A stretch of 64,000 nt of DNA from Jaapia argillacea MUCL 33604 (lineage: Eukaryota; Basidiomycota; Agaricomycetes; Jaapiales; Jaapiaceae): NCBI GenBank assembly GCA_000697665.1, contig KL197740.1, forward strand, positions 330,441 through 394,440, in the 5' to 3' direction. Numbering within the stretch: position 1 is the first letter of the stretch; each line of letters opens with the position of its first letter. This document shows, in pieces, positions 42,831 to 54,738 of this stretch. The notes under the pieces are model-generated. The model ran no database searches. It saw only the letters and a list, made by a program, of their open reading frames with translations, and was not told where the DNA came from. The translations under genes and the position numbers were made by a program.

Positions 42831-44148
42831 GGTATGGAGAGGTAGCCTTCAACTCCACTATGATATCCTCTGGCATTCCCCACACTAAAGCGAACGTTTC
42901 AGAGAAGTCGGGTTCGCAGCCTCCATCGAAATCTTCGTCTGGAAATGTTTTAAAGTCGGGTGGAGAATCGGGCCTGCCTTCGCCGACTTGTAAACTTAAG
43001 GCTTGGAATGTGCTGCGGTGGTTTAGGTCAAAGAGGAAGGAAGTCCATCCCGCTACACCCACCGCTACACTCGCTCGCATCCATTCTCAGCACACCGCTT
43101 CTTCCGACACCTTGTACACAGAAGTTGAAAGCGCTAGGTCACTGGTCGCCTGTACACCCGCCCTTAGGAGTCCGCCGCGCGTCTACAATGGTCCGATCGA
43201 CCACCTTACCGTGACTTATCGTGCACCGCATGAAGTTATGCGGCAAGTCGGCCAAATTTTGGAGAATATGGGTGTGGAGATCCGGGTCGAGGGCAACTAT
43301 AAGTATCGATGCATCAGGTACAAGAGGAAGCGGAGCGCGGCCGGGCTTGGATTGAAGGATGGGAATGGGAATTGGGGCTCGGAAAGTTTGGCCAATGATA
43401 ATATGACTACTGCGTCGAAGGGGGTAAGTTTCTACAGCGCCCATAGTCTCTTTAGCATTCCTGATGCCTCTGAGTTAGGTTGACAAGCCCCTTCCGACCC
43501 TACCCTCTGCCCCCACTTTCAGCATTGGTGGAATGCTGCGCGGTCTCCTCAAGCGCGAGCGACCAATTACTCCCAACCCCGTCGAACCTGTCTACGGTAG
43601 CCCTGAGGAAGACGCTGGAGGCGAAGTTCGGTTCTCTGTGGAGCTCACTCGGATAGCCCGGTTGGAAGATACATATATTTTGAACATCCGTAAATTGAAA
43701 GGTAGCCTCAGGAGTTTTAAGTTTTTGTACGACACGTTGAGAGAGTGAGTGTTATCCATTTGTTCTGAAACCCACTCTCCCATCTAACAGCACATCCTCC
43801 CAGAGCCTTCCAGTCGTGCCGATAGATTTCACCGTCCCGTCGATCCATTTCAGTTTCTCGCGGTAGTTGATCGTTCTACCTGCGACGCACCGGAGCTTTC
43901 TATCAACACACTCTAATACCTTCCCCCCTTCTTGGGGCCAATGGTAATATTCCGCTTCCTCTGCTGCATAAATCAACTGTGGTATTGAGTGAAAATCCTC
44001 TGCCTTCCCTCATTGCTGGACTTCCATTGCATTTCGCGTATCACCCAATTTTCACTGCTTTCCACGTCCTCTCCCGACATGGTCTCCATCCCCTTTGTAT
44101 ACAGTGTCTCCGATGCAGGTCGCTCATACGTATATCATCTATTCCCCC
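42831..44148 (+). repeat. Tandem duplication, unit 2
   Basis: Second copy of the segment at 40806, shorter by about 270 bases, with substitutions and indels throughout, so the duplication is not very recent. It includes the truncated KA1 gene and the matching downstream flank up to the CAGGTCGCTCATACGTATAT block near 44117. Ends are approximate. Confidence 0.75.
42860..43748 (+). CDS. Stand-alone KA1-domain protein, partial tandem copy of the KIN4-like kinase
   Basis: Two exons (42860-43423 and 43479-43748) encode about 277 residues with no kinase domain. The blocks follow the parent kinase: LKAWNVLRWFRSKRK (parent ARKVMQWFRSKSK), ILENMGVEIRVEGNYKYRCI, then across the conserved intron VDKPLPTLPSAPTFSIGGML, VRFSVELTRIARLEDTYILN and FKFLYDTLRE. 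The intron position and phase are the same as in the parent. The ATG at 42860 corresponds to an internal Met of the parent (AMPPSGIS); upstream of it the parental frame meets a stop, so this is the first plausible start. The frame and splice sites are kept, which argues for expression, but it could be a decaying duplicate. A free KA1 domain could compete with the kinase for membrane sites; that is speculation. Confidence 0.6.
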
Positions 44149-44603
44149 ATATCATCATGATGCCTTTGCTGCAGGCTAATTTCTTCGCTACCAATGGCGA
44201 CCTATCATAGACGATTAGGTCTCTACCATTCAGTCGTCAGTCACTCTTGGACAACGAACTTTGATTTTAACTGGTGTGAATGGACCATCCGGCTTCTTCT
44301 GTTGCTCGAAATGGATCCAAGTAAGACTAAGGCCAGAGTACTCATGACGGACGAACGTCACGGCGAGCCACCTACGACTGCTCATACAACTCGATGCGTT
44401 CCTCTTTGACCAACGGTGCTCAGTTCCTCTGGTTCGTGACTCCGTTGGATGCAATTGTGTTGTCAATGTCCATAGCCATCTGATGTAGTCTAATGTTAGG
44501 AGGCGTTTCAGATTCAAACCATCGGGGTCACCAGCATCCAAGTACGCTCATCACATTCCACTCGGACCTTCTTAGCAAATTCAAACGCAAGATAGTGCAA
44601 AAC
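44149..44603. other. Intergenic upstream of caspase gene A
   Basis: About 450 bases between the duplicated flank and the first exon of the caspase gene. Open frames here (44194-44409 and a minus-strand frame) have no recognisable content. Confidence 0.4.
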
Positions 44604-46948
44604 ATGGAAGTTCAAAGCCTAGCAGCTCGAAGGATGGGTGCGTAAGTTTCGACACCTGTCTACACCGGACTGACACTAATATGCAAGTCCAAGTTCCATC
44701 GCGAGGTACGGAGAGTGCTTGACACTACAAGGACCTGGCTTATTCCACAACTTCAGCACGGATTCTCAGTCGGGTGTACCCTCCACTGCTCTAAACAGGT
44801 CATTTTCTTTCACTTTTGCTGCCAGGCATCTGATAACTTCAATCTATGGAAGTGCCCACCCTCGCCTTTTTGCGCTCATCATCGGAATCAACACGTACAA
44901 GAGAGTTCCCGATCTCCATGGGGCTGTCGCGGACGCAATTGCGATGAAAGATTATCTGGAGAAGGACCTGCAGGTTCCTAGTCACCAGATTTGTATTCTT
45001 TGCAATGAAAATGCATCAAGGTCGGCGATAATACGGGAATTCCAAGCGCTTCAGAACAATCCCCACATTCAGCCAGGAGATCCAGTCTTGATTTTCTTCG
45101 CCGGCCATGGGTGTAAGGTTAAGGCACCACCCGGCTGGGTGGACGGAAATGTCGACGGTGAGGTTGAAGGGATTGTATCGCAGGATTACGATGGAAAAGG
45201 AGTGCACTTCATTCCGGACCGCACCATCGGAGAGTTGATTGAGGGAATAGCCCGAAACAAGGGCGATAATATTGTGAGTGTGCCTTATCGCCGTTCAATT
45301 AATATTTATACGTTTCAATAGACTGTCATCTTTGATTGTTGTCATTCTGGGTCGGGAACCCGGGATCCAGATCGTTTGATTCGCTGTGCAGAGATCGAAG
45401 ATAAAATATCGCTGGATCTCGACCAACGAATATGCGGAACCGACGCTAGAGGTTCAGTGACGCTACCTGAGTTCCGCCACACCGGCCTAAGCTCGCATAT
45501 GCTATTAGCTGCATGCGGTGCGGATGAGACGGCCGGAGAAATCAATCAACGTGGCGTTTTCTCCAAAGCCCTCTTGAAGTTGCTTCAGAGCGTAGGGGTA
45601 GAGAAGCTCACCTACCGGGACGTCTTGACATCTATCGATGCAATGCCGGAGTAGGAAATTCTCTTGAGTAGCTTCTATCCAGTCGACTAATACCTTGATC
45701 CAGCCAAAATCCGCAATGCGAAGGGGTCCACCAGGATCGTCTCCTCTTCCAGGCAAAGATTACCTCTGTCGAGTGTCCCTACTACTTGGTACGCCTCGAA
45801 GACCGCCGCTATGTTATGGCTGCTGGCTCCGTTCACGGAGTCACTAAAGACGCTACATTCGCCGTGTACAAGGACAAAGACTCACTCTTGAAAACCTCCA
45901 TTCTGGGCACTCTGATTGCAGCTGGGGTTGAAGCATTCTCGACAACCATGGTGCTCCCCTTGGATGTAACCCCTTTTGACCTTCCAAGTTCGGCAGTCGC
46001 TGTGCAGATCAAAGCTCTCGAAGGTGACCTTGTTCTTTACGTCCCACGGAAAGACAAAGTCCTCCTCGGATTCAAAGCCGTCGAGAAGCAGATAAAGGAG
46101 ATGAAGGATACTCCTTGGCAAATCATTGTCGTATCAGGGGAAGAGAAAAAGTCCAAAGCGCACCTGGAGATTAAGATCGAGGACGATAAACTAGCTTTCA
46201 TTATCCTGGACGAGAAGACCGCACAATATGGGCTGACTCGCATTCCTTTCCTCGTCTACCCTGTTGTCGACGACGTCCGCCCTATACTGTCTTCTGTGGC
46301 CCGTTACTACTGGCACCTTAACCGACCAAGCCTCAATTCGTGTCTGCTGAACGGTGTCAAAATCGAGTTCAATAGGCTAAAATCTTCAGTCAATAGGTTT
46401 GACAATCCCACTCCTACCTTCCGAGTCCGCTCCCCAGACGGACCGAATCTTTACCGCGATGATGGGGTTATCCAACTCATTGCCGATGGGAAGGACATTT
46501 ATGGTATCACGATTACCAACGATACAGCGGTGAACATGTTTCCCTACGTATTCTTCTTTGACAACAGCGACCTTTCTATTCGTGGGTACCTCGCGCTAAT
46601 ACTTGTTACAATCGTAATAATACCACGCGGTTAGAGTCATTCTACATGCCGCCGACTGCTGGAAAGTACAGGATTGATCCACCTCTCCAGGCGAGGGACT
46701 CGTTGGCCATCGGTTATGGATCTGGAGGTTCCAAACCGTCCACGTATACATTGAGGGATGGACAGGAAGTAGATGTTGGGTATCTGAAGTTCATTTTTAC
46801 CACAGTGCCTGTCGATCTTTCAAAGGTTCCTCAGTGTTCACCTTTCACCCATCACCGCGGACCCGGCGAAGACGACGAAAAAAAGGTGATTGAGGCTTGG
46901 AGTAGCATCCTCATTCCAGTGGTCCAGCATCGGTTTCTGCCCTCTTGA
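44604..46948 (+). CDS. Caspase-domain (C14, metacaspase-like) protein, copy A
   Basis: Exon 1 (MEVQSLAARRMGA) ends at a GTAAGT donor at 44642. Spliced to 44691 or nearby, it continues in frame into the caspase domain: LFALIIGINTYKRVPDLHGA, VADAIAMKDYLEKDLQVPSH, LIFFAGHGCKVKAPPGW (catalytic His), then across an intron TVIFDCCHSGSGTRDPD (catalytic Cys). The p10-like part (GLSSHMLLAACGADETAGEI, KLTYRDVLTSID) is followed by QNPQCEGVHQDRLLFQ and a long C-terminal region ending in SFYMPPTAGKYRIDPPL and DVDVGYLKFIFTTVPVDLS. This layout is that of caspase-like proteins multiplied in Agaricomycetes. About 650 residues, five exons. Expected activity: cysteine peptidase, probably cleaving after basic residues as metacaspases do; the C-terminal domain is of unknown role. 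Neighbour to a TPR-CHAT gene. Confidence 0.85.
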
Positions 46949-49371
46949 GAAATGTTACTCTTACATATTTCTACATTGCTGTATAGTCGACTGAGAAAAA
47001 TAGTAGTCACTGCGTGAAGGACGTGGCTGCTCGATTTCTAAATAGCTGAGACTAGATAAGCTGGACTGGGCTAATCGGAGACCTTACCTCTCCAGCTAAT
47101 CAAAACCCTATTTCCTTTGGTTCAGCTGTGAATGCTCGTGGAGTTTAATGGTCTGATCAGCTATGTTCAGGGTATCTAGTCAGGCTCTGTTATGCCAAGC
47201 AGTCTCAGCTACTCACGGCATCAAGCAACCGAATAATGGGGCGCAAAATTCGGTATTAAAATCATAATATTAAATAATATATATTCTTAGAATCTCGCAT
47301 GTCCCTGTCAATTCGTTTTACAACTGGCTGTACCGTAGTCTCCTTACACTACTGCTTCGACATGGATCCCCAACTCCCCGGAATGTCGCGCATACTTTGA
47401 GAGACTCTTGACCTTCCTACCCGTCCTCCGGCCGGGCTACGAACGTGTGCGGCATCTACACAAGTCCGCGATGATCAGGTTTTAGTCAGATAACGGTGGT
47501 GCGGCTTACCCACTGCAACGAATACTCTGCCTTCACCAAACTTCTTAACTACGGGTATGTTGAAGCTAATCTGAAATCAGGCATCGTAAGCAGTGAAAAA
47601 GAATGACAACGGACCGGTAATGGGTGAGATTGAACACTTCAACTAGCTTGATAGGGAGGCCAGTCAAAAGCCGGGTATGTTGCGATGATTGGAATATAGT
47701 TGACCATGACTGGTCCCACGACCCCCAGCCAATATCCAGACTACGTCCGCCTTCTCTGTCGATCAAATCGAGACTCTGTGTAGGCGGGTGTCAGTTAAGT
47801 AACGGCGGGTGGAGAGCTGTTGTCAGCGACTTAATTTTGAGTTTGCGTTGTAGGTCATACGCATGATCTTCGCCTCTGTTAGGTGGGGATTGATGCCGGA
47901 AAGACAAATGTGCAGAACTTACGGAGCATATATCCAGTCTTCTCAGCAACAACCAAACCTCTTCGACTTCACCATCACGAGGATTGAAACAGCTTCAATC
48001 TCCCTTACGATGCTCTTCCCCGGGATTGTAATTCATACCTCAGATTGTGGCCGGCCTGCATCAGCTAACTTTCTCCCGAGAACCTTCCGACATCTCCTAC
48101 CGGCTACGTCCTAAGGCATCCTCTACGGTTTCCAGCAATGCATATACAGTGAGCACAGACAGCCGCAAAAGGGAGGTCAGCGGCAGAAGCTCAGCGGCAG
48201 AGACGGAAGTGACCGGGTTGGTGGTGGTGGTACTGGTGAAGGTGGCAGAGCTCAGGGTAGAGGGCGTCTTAGAGAGAGAAATCATTCTAAGTCAGCTTGA
48301 CATTACTAGAGAAGCGAATCACAGCCTGAGTAGGGCAGCTAGCAAGGGCTGATCAACGTTGAAGAACGCTGGCAGAAACAAAGTCTGATTAGATAGAATC
48401 GGCCAACCAGATCACGTCTAGTCCTCTCAATGTTCGCACGACCTGCTTCCTGAATCTGATTACCTCAGACCTGCTGAGACCAGATGGACTGATGAGACTT
48501 CGAGCAGAAAGGCCTTTCACGCAGTGAGTTACTGAACGGCAGGTGAGCGAAGGTTAAGGTGGCAGGTAGCCGAAATCGTGGTGGCTGCGAATAAACTTGA
48601 CGTAGCTCAACAATTGAATGGCCTCCCTAGAAGGCGCTGTGAGATGTTAGCGACTTCGACAATGGGAATGCGCTAGAGTTGAGTGGTATTCTTACTAGAA
48701 GACATCAATGCTTCGACCGCCGGGTCGATGCTTACTGCAACAACATTGGTTACATGAACGCAACAGAACAGCAAATAATCAAGGCTACGTAGTGTGTTCC
48801 TTGGTCCTTGTCGCGCACTCCATCATGACGAGCCGATCGAAAAACTTCCTGGAGCTATCAGAGATAGTAGGTGGCCCGACTTCTGTATAACGCGAAAGGC
48901 CGCATACGGGGCAACAGCCCGTTACGACAACCCATTATTACTCCATAAATACCATAAATTTCAGGAAAGGAGCGTATTTACATCGGTCGAGAATACAAGG
49001 TAAGTGGATGTAGAAGGCATATAAAGGGAGGTTCAGCCGTGAGGGGGATTGAGGATGAAGCGGCGCGAGGTGGCAGATCATTATGTGCATACATGCGGCC
49101 GCGGGCGAAGTTGCACTTGGCTGACAGCACGAGTGGAGAATGGGTAAAGAAAGGGACTGCTGTAGACTGCTGTATGTCGAGGAGGGTATTGTGCCATACT
49201 GTACCATGAGAGGGAGATGATACAGGCGGGATAAGGTCACGGAAGCACCCTCAAGTTTCTGAGCTCAGACGTCACAAGAGACATGTCTCATCTTTGTAAT
49301 CGAGGAAAAAATTGGCTGAGAACCTGTAAAGCATACAACGATACAAGACCCACTACTAAAGTAGCGGGAAT
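46949..49371. other. Gene-poor stretch between caspase A and the TPR-CHAT gene
   Basis: About 2.4 kb, the longest gene-free stretch of the window, between two convergent stops. It has an AT-rich patch (47250-47300, TATTAAATAATATATATTC) and scattered short open frames on both strands without recognisable protein. It may contain decayed repeat or gene sequence, but I could not identify any. Confidence 0.45.
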
Positions 49372-52300
49372 TTACAAGCCGTAGTGAACGAACGGCACCC
49401 AGCGCATAAAGGAGGCCCCGCTACCCCTCAACTTCAAGACAGCGGTGTGCAGTGCTCGAGCTGCTTCTGTGGTGTCGGGACAGAGCAGAGACTCGGATTG
49501 TGCAAGATTCGATCTAGAAAAGAGGTGGCCATAGAAAACAGCAGCAACCTCTGGTCCATCGCGATCAAGAATCGGCCTGGACAATAATCAATAATTATCA
49601 GGCTAGTGAAGAAACAGTAGGTTCGATATTACCACTCACCACATAGTCGCAACTACGCCACGGAATCCAGCAAATAACATCGCTGCAGCAAGATGCATAG
49701 ATTCGTCCGGATTTTTCTCATCTCCTGCCGCTGTCTGACAGGCGCTAAGGAAGGCGAGAGCCGCGTCCCGGAGAGGTAGTCGCATAATGTCCGATATCTT
49801 CAACTTCTGGCCTCCCTCGAGGAACAAAGCACTTTCCAGTGGGTCCCCCGCGTTTTGCTGGCCATGACAGGCGAAGTGCACAATTAATGCAGATGGGAGC
49901 TCCTTAAGAACACGATCTGAGGATGCTGGTGCAACTCGGATGAGAGACTCTTTGGGCACGTATCTCTCGATTCTCTGCAACTCTTCCCCAGCCCCGCGAA
50001 GACTTCGAAGGCCTTTCGTCTCCGTTTGAACAACCGCCAGCATTTTAAAAAGGTTAGGGTCTGGTCCAGTGGGAGGAGATTGGCTCTTCAGAAGTGTGCC
50101 GAGTGTTGGTGTATAAGAGGAGACGGCATAATCGAGCAAACATTCGGAGGTTGTATCTTTATTGTACATCCCAGCTGCATGAAGCGGGAGAGAGGTAAAT
50201 GGTCCAGTACAGCACCACCACAAACGGGGCGGGGTGTCAGATTCCTGTAGAACAGGGTCAAGCCGTGCGTTACTTCACTTGGAAGAGGATGTCTTACCTT
50301 CAGGCTCAGCCGCCGGACAACAGGCTCGACTACCGACTCCCATAGTTCTTTCAAGACAAGTCTAAAGATCTCGTCGGAGGATCTTGGGACATCATCAACA
50401 AGAATAGCCCCTCGGTTATCTTGGTCGAATGCTAAGGCTAGTGATGTTGGAGTATCAGCAGCGGACCCATGGGATTGCGGAAGGGTGTCCGATTCGTCGG
50501 TTGGTTTGTTCAATTCAGAATTCATCCCAGCTTGTTCTAAAGCGTTCTTGAGCTGTGCAGCAAGGATTTCAGCTCGTCTGTAAGAGAACAGATGGAGGGG
50601 AATGTGTGTGATGCGTGATGAAGTGATGATTACAGCAGCACATTCCGATGTGTCCCGTGTGGCAATTAACATAACAACTGGGTCATTGACTGCCACTTTC
50701 TGGAGCTTCGCACAGGGCTGCGGGAGCAAGAAGTCCTGAAATCCGTCCAACCCGCGGATCTCATCAAGAACTGCCTGTCGCTCCTCAATACTGCGTCGGC
50801 GAAGTGACAATTGTCCGTCGACCTCTTCTCCTGAGCCCCTGGATAACAGCTCAAACGAACCAAGGTCCAGCGTCCGAGAGACTCGCTCAAGGGTTTGAGC
50901 AAGGTCGCTCCTCACCGCCTTGAGATTGTCCAAGGGAGTTCGGAGATGGAGAGCCTGAGACCAAAAAACTGAACGCCCCTCTTCAAGGAACTCAACCGCC
51001 TTCTCAATCTCACCGGATCGAAGACAAAAGAACGCCGCGTCACTGGCCAATCCAACACTTCGCGACCGCAGCGCGACCAGCTGTGAACGGATATTGGAGC
51101 CGAGCATGGCAATGCGAGGTAACAGGCGAATTGCCGTCTGAAAGGCCTCAACCCCCGAAGTGTGGTTGGATTTGCTCGCCATTTGCGACCAGTGACATGC
51201 ATGGATAAAAAGCTCAAATTCACTAGCTGCTTCATGCGTGGCTGAGGCACGGAAGGCTTTGACGGCCTCCTCCATGTCGGTCATCTCACCAGTCAGCTGA
51301 AACCGCGCGAAGAGTCTCTGTGCCATGTGATTGAGTGAGAGGGCTTGCTGGGGATGGGGTCGGAGGTTAAGGATTTCGCGCTCCAGCTCAACCAACTCCT
51401 CCACGTCTGCTAACTTCCTCCCCTTCTCTAAAAGCGCGCCGAGACTGGATGCGAGGTTGATGAGTGAACTGACTCCATCGGGGTGCTCTGCGGGCAACAA
51501 ATGCAGAGCTTCGCGACTGAGCTTAACTGACTCATCCAAGTCTGCCGTCTCACCCGTCTGCCCAGCTCGTAGCTGGAGATGACCTGCTAGGAGATTGAGG
51601 AGACTGGCTCGACGAAGATGGTTTGTCGAATCTAAAGTGAGGGCTTCACGGTCCAGCTTAACCGCCTCATCCAAATGCGCTATCTCGCTCGTTTCCTCAA
51701 ATAGGCTCCTGTGGATTTCTGCCATATTGAAAAGCGAAGTACCTCGAAGGGGGTGTGGTACTGGTCGCAGACAGAGGGCTTCACTGTGAAACTTGAGGGC
51801 TTCCTCTAAGTCTGCACGCTCCCCCGTCTGTAGAAACCGCAGCCTGAGGTCAACTGCCAAGTCGTTCAGTGCGTAGGATCGAAGAGGATGCGGGGGCGGT
51901 AGCAGATGGAGGACTTTTCGGTTTAGATTGAGGGCCTCCTCCAAGTCGCCCATCTGCCTGGTCTGATCAAAACGTGCCTTGAGGTCTATTGCGAGGTTAT
52001 GAAGGGCGATAGCTCGCTGAGGGTGATCTACCGGTCGCAATCGGACGGCTTCACGGTGTGATTTGATCGCCTCCTCTAAGTCTGTGATTTCGCCCTTCCG
52101 CTCGAAACGTAGTCGGAGGCCGTCTCCAAGGTTATTAAGTGAGCTAGCCCGTTCTGGGTGTGACGGTCGCAATCTGAAGGAGGCACGGTAAAGGTCGAGC
52201 GCTTCATCTAGGTCTTCTCTCCTATCCCAGACCTCAAAACGCATTATCAGACTAGCACCTAGGTTGTTAAGAGAATCAGCTCGACCACTATGTGGTTCTG

Positions 52301-53105
52301 GTCGCAAACGGAGGGCTTCGCGGTCAAAACGAATCGCCTCCTCCAGGTCTGCATGGTCACCCTTCTGTTTATAACGTTCCCTATAACCATAGGCCAAACC
52401 GAAGAGTGTGTTGCTCCGATTAGGATGTGGCTCCGGTCGCGAAACGAGCGCTTCCCTATCGAGCTTGAGTGCCTCATCCAGATCAGCCATGTCACCAAGT
52501 TGCCGAAAGCGTGTCCGGAGGTCGATGGCCAAATTGTTGAGCGAGGTACCACGATCGGGATGCAATGGCGGTCGCAAACCGAGGGCTTCACGGTCCAGTT
52601 CGACCGCTTCTTGAAGGTGGGATAGCGTGGAGGCGCGACGAAAATGTGTTTTTAGAGATATGGCCAGATTGGTGAGCGAGTCTGCTCGTTGGGGGTGTCC
52701 CACCGGCCGCAAAGCCAGCGCTTCGCGGTCAAGTCGGATAGCCTCCTCCAGGTTTCCCAAAACACCTGTATTCCGAAAAGTCGCTGCTCGGGCGTGGAGC
52801 TGGGAAGCTATGGGATCGGGAACTACCTCCTGTTGTGAAATGGCGGCTTGGGGAACTGGCTCGGGCTCTTCATCGATACCTTGCTCTATTAATGGTTCGG
52901 GGTGGTTGGGAGCTGACAGATCGACGCCTCGTCGGATCCATACACGTCGTGCAACGTGACCAATAAAAGCAAAGAAGTTGCGGACCGTCTTGAAGGGGCC
53001 TTTTTTATCTAAAGCCCGTCTTGCTATGGATGTATCCTACATCTTGTGCTCAGTCCTAACCCCTGCCGACAAATACAGTCACGGGACATACTTGACGTTC
53101 ACCAT
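49372..53105 (-). CDS. TPR-CHAT protein (caspase-like CHAT peptidase with repeat array)
   Basis: About 1170 residues, four exons; start MVNVK spliced to DTSIARRALDKKGPFKTVRN. An N-terminal linker is followed by about 11 full and one partial helical repeats of about 45 residues, consensus DLEEAIKLDREALxLRPxPH PxRxxSLNNLA, extended TPR-like units. Then come a helical linker and the CHAT domain: WWCCTGPFTSLPLHAAGMYN, ALIVHFACHGQQNAGDPLES (catalytic His), LAFLSACQTAAGDEKNPDES (catalytic Cys), MLFAGFRGVVATMW and, after the last intron, DGPEVAAVFYGHLF and MRWVPFVHYGL. The CHAT domain therefore looks complete. CHAT domains are clan CD peptidases related to caspases and separase; TPR-CHAT proteins in bacteria are proteases activated by partner complexes. 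Target and trigger here are unknown. It faces caspase gene B head to head and caspase gene A tail to tail. Confidence 0.87.
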
Positions 53106-54738
53106 TACCAATCAAAGTCTTGTTGGATTGATCATTGGTGGTTTCATGGTTTGAATTGAGAGCAGATCCCTAGTGGTGTCGATTCGCGTCAGAGTGCGAA
53201 GGATTGGAATATGAGAAAGACAAACGGGGATCTGGGATTTTTGGTCTGTCATGCTTCTGCGAAAGGTTGAGAGCCACTCGCAGGGAGGAGACCTTGATTT
53301 ATTTGGATGGCGTGACAAGCTTCATCGATGATCGTGACCATGTGCTGGCCTGAATGTTGTGTGGACTTCATTGCGGCCATTTCCGTTCGCCCCCGAGAAA
53401 CTTGTGCATCACGGCGATCGCGTTGTGGGCTTATGGAAGTATCAGATTAAGAAACACGCTCTGTGCACGGGTCAAGAGGTGGCCTTGTCGCAATCGCGTG
53501 GCAACGGGCCATTCGGACACGTTTTATATGCTCTTCGCTCATAGCGCAAGGTCTATTGTATTGACTGGCCCCTTGATGCGCTGACTCTGTAGATCTGTCG
53601 GGCATAGTTACCTGCATGTTGGAAGGGCCGCGCGAACTTGAATACCAGACGACCCTATAAGCAAAATGCTCAGGGTTAGTCCCATGTGGCAAGAGGTCGA
53701 TCCTTCGAGATCCAGAGATAAGTATCGAGGTCAACGCAGGTGCAAAGAGATCCACGGTATCCCTGCCTGGGCGAATCCTCTACATTCCGTCCATATCCAG
53801 AAGTCTGTACGTACAATGTGACATAGTGTGACATCCAAGTGTACCAGGATTCGTCCAATACGAAGCTACTTGGTTCCGTAACTTGGCTGAACGCCCCTCT
53901 GGAAGTGGAACGCCGCAAAAACGAGGCTGCTCATGGCCACATTCAGTACGCAGATTCGTGGCACAGGTCAGCAAAGAGCTTAATCATTAGCTCTATCGAT
54001 CTACAATCCGACACGACTTGATGGCACTTGAAGCTTCAAGTTTGACGCTGAGGAAATGTGGCCAAGAAAGGGCTCCTAGCTTATCAATCTACCTCAAGGC
54101 CGTATGATAAGTCATCCCTGCGACCCAAGGTATCGTTCATAAGCGCTGGTACCTAAGCTATGTTTTTTTATGGCGAAAGATACTGTAGATTTTTAATTTC
54201 GCAATTGCGCGTGTGTCCTCAGTGGTGGGTCTTCCGGTTCTTGATATGTATGTCTTCCAGATCGATTTCCCTGAGGGAACAAGGCTCAATCGATATAGTA
54301 GGCGCGTTAGATTCAGAAGGTGACAACCTGAATGGCTTCAGGCGGCGCTTCCAGCAAGGTTCAAGTTTCGGAACACGCATCTTCTAAGATACACGGCGTG
54401 TGTGGGTCTGAAACTCAACTTCGAACATGGCAACAAGTCGAAATCACCCAACGGCTAGAGCGCTTCGTGAGTACCTCACGGCACAAGCTCTCCAACCTAC
54501 TGTATCAATTGAACGCTGACTCATCAGGTATATCGATCTAGAAGCAAGTTGAACGAAATTGGATGGACCCAAGGAAGTCTACCCAGACATTTTGTAGCTG
54601 GACTCCTTTAAAACCGGTACTGCTCAGGCTGATGGAATACTCACTTCGCCGAACACCCCTCTGGCAATTCAATGACTGATATAACCAATCTTCCTAAACT
54701 CCGCCGGTTCATGAATTGGTTGGCGGATCCTGTTGTTT
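53106..54738. other. Divergent region between TPR-CHAT gene and caspase gene B
   Basis: About 1.6 kb. It should hold the promoter of the TPR-CHAT gene and the promoter and 5-prime exons of caspase B. A possible first coding exon starts at 54332 (MASGGASSKVQVSEHASSKI), with a GTGAGT donor near 54469, but I could not connect it in frame to the caspase domain. Other open frames (53354-53584, 53676-53918) are without recognisable content. Confidence 0.45.

Noticed and set aside
44480-44560. A tRNA-like B-box (GATTCAAACC)
   Set aside because: The flanking bases do not form a T-arm or acceptor stem and no A-box lies at the proper distance.
48097-48285. Thr/Ser-rich frame with a GTGGTGGTGG stretch in the caspase-CHAT gap
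   Set aside because: Short and low-complexity; likely chance.
51331-52959. Several plus-strand frames rich in Ser/Arg opposite the TPR array
   Set aside because: They are antisense shadows of the repeated TPR coding sequence.
53354-53918. Overlapping frames in the divergent region before caspase B
   Set aside because: No domain or conserved block; more likely promoter sequence.
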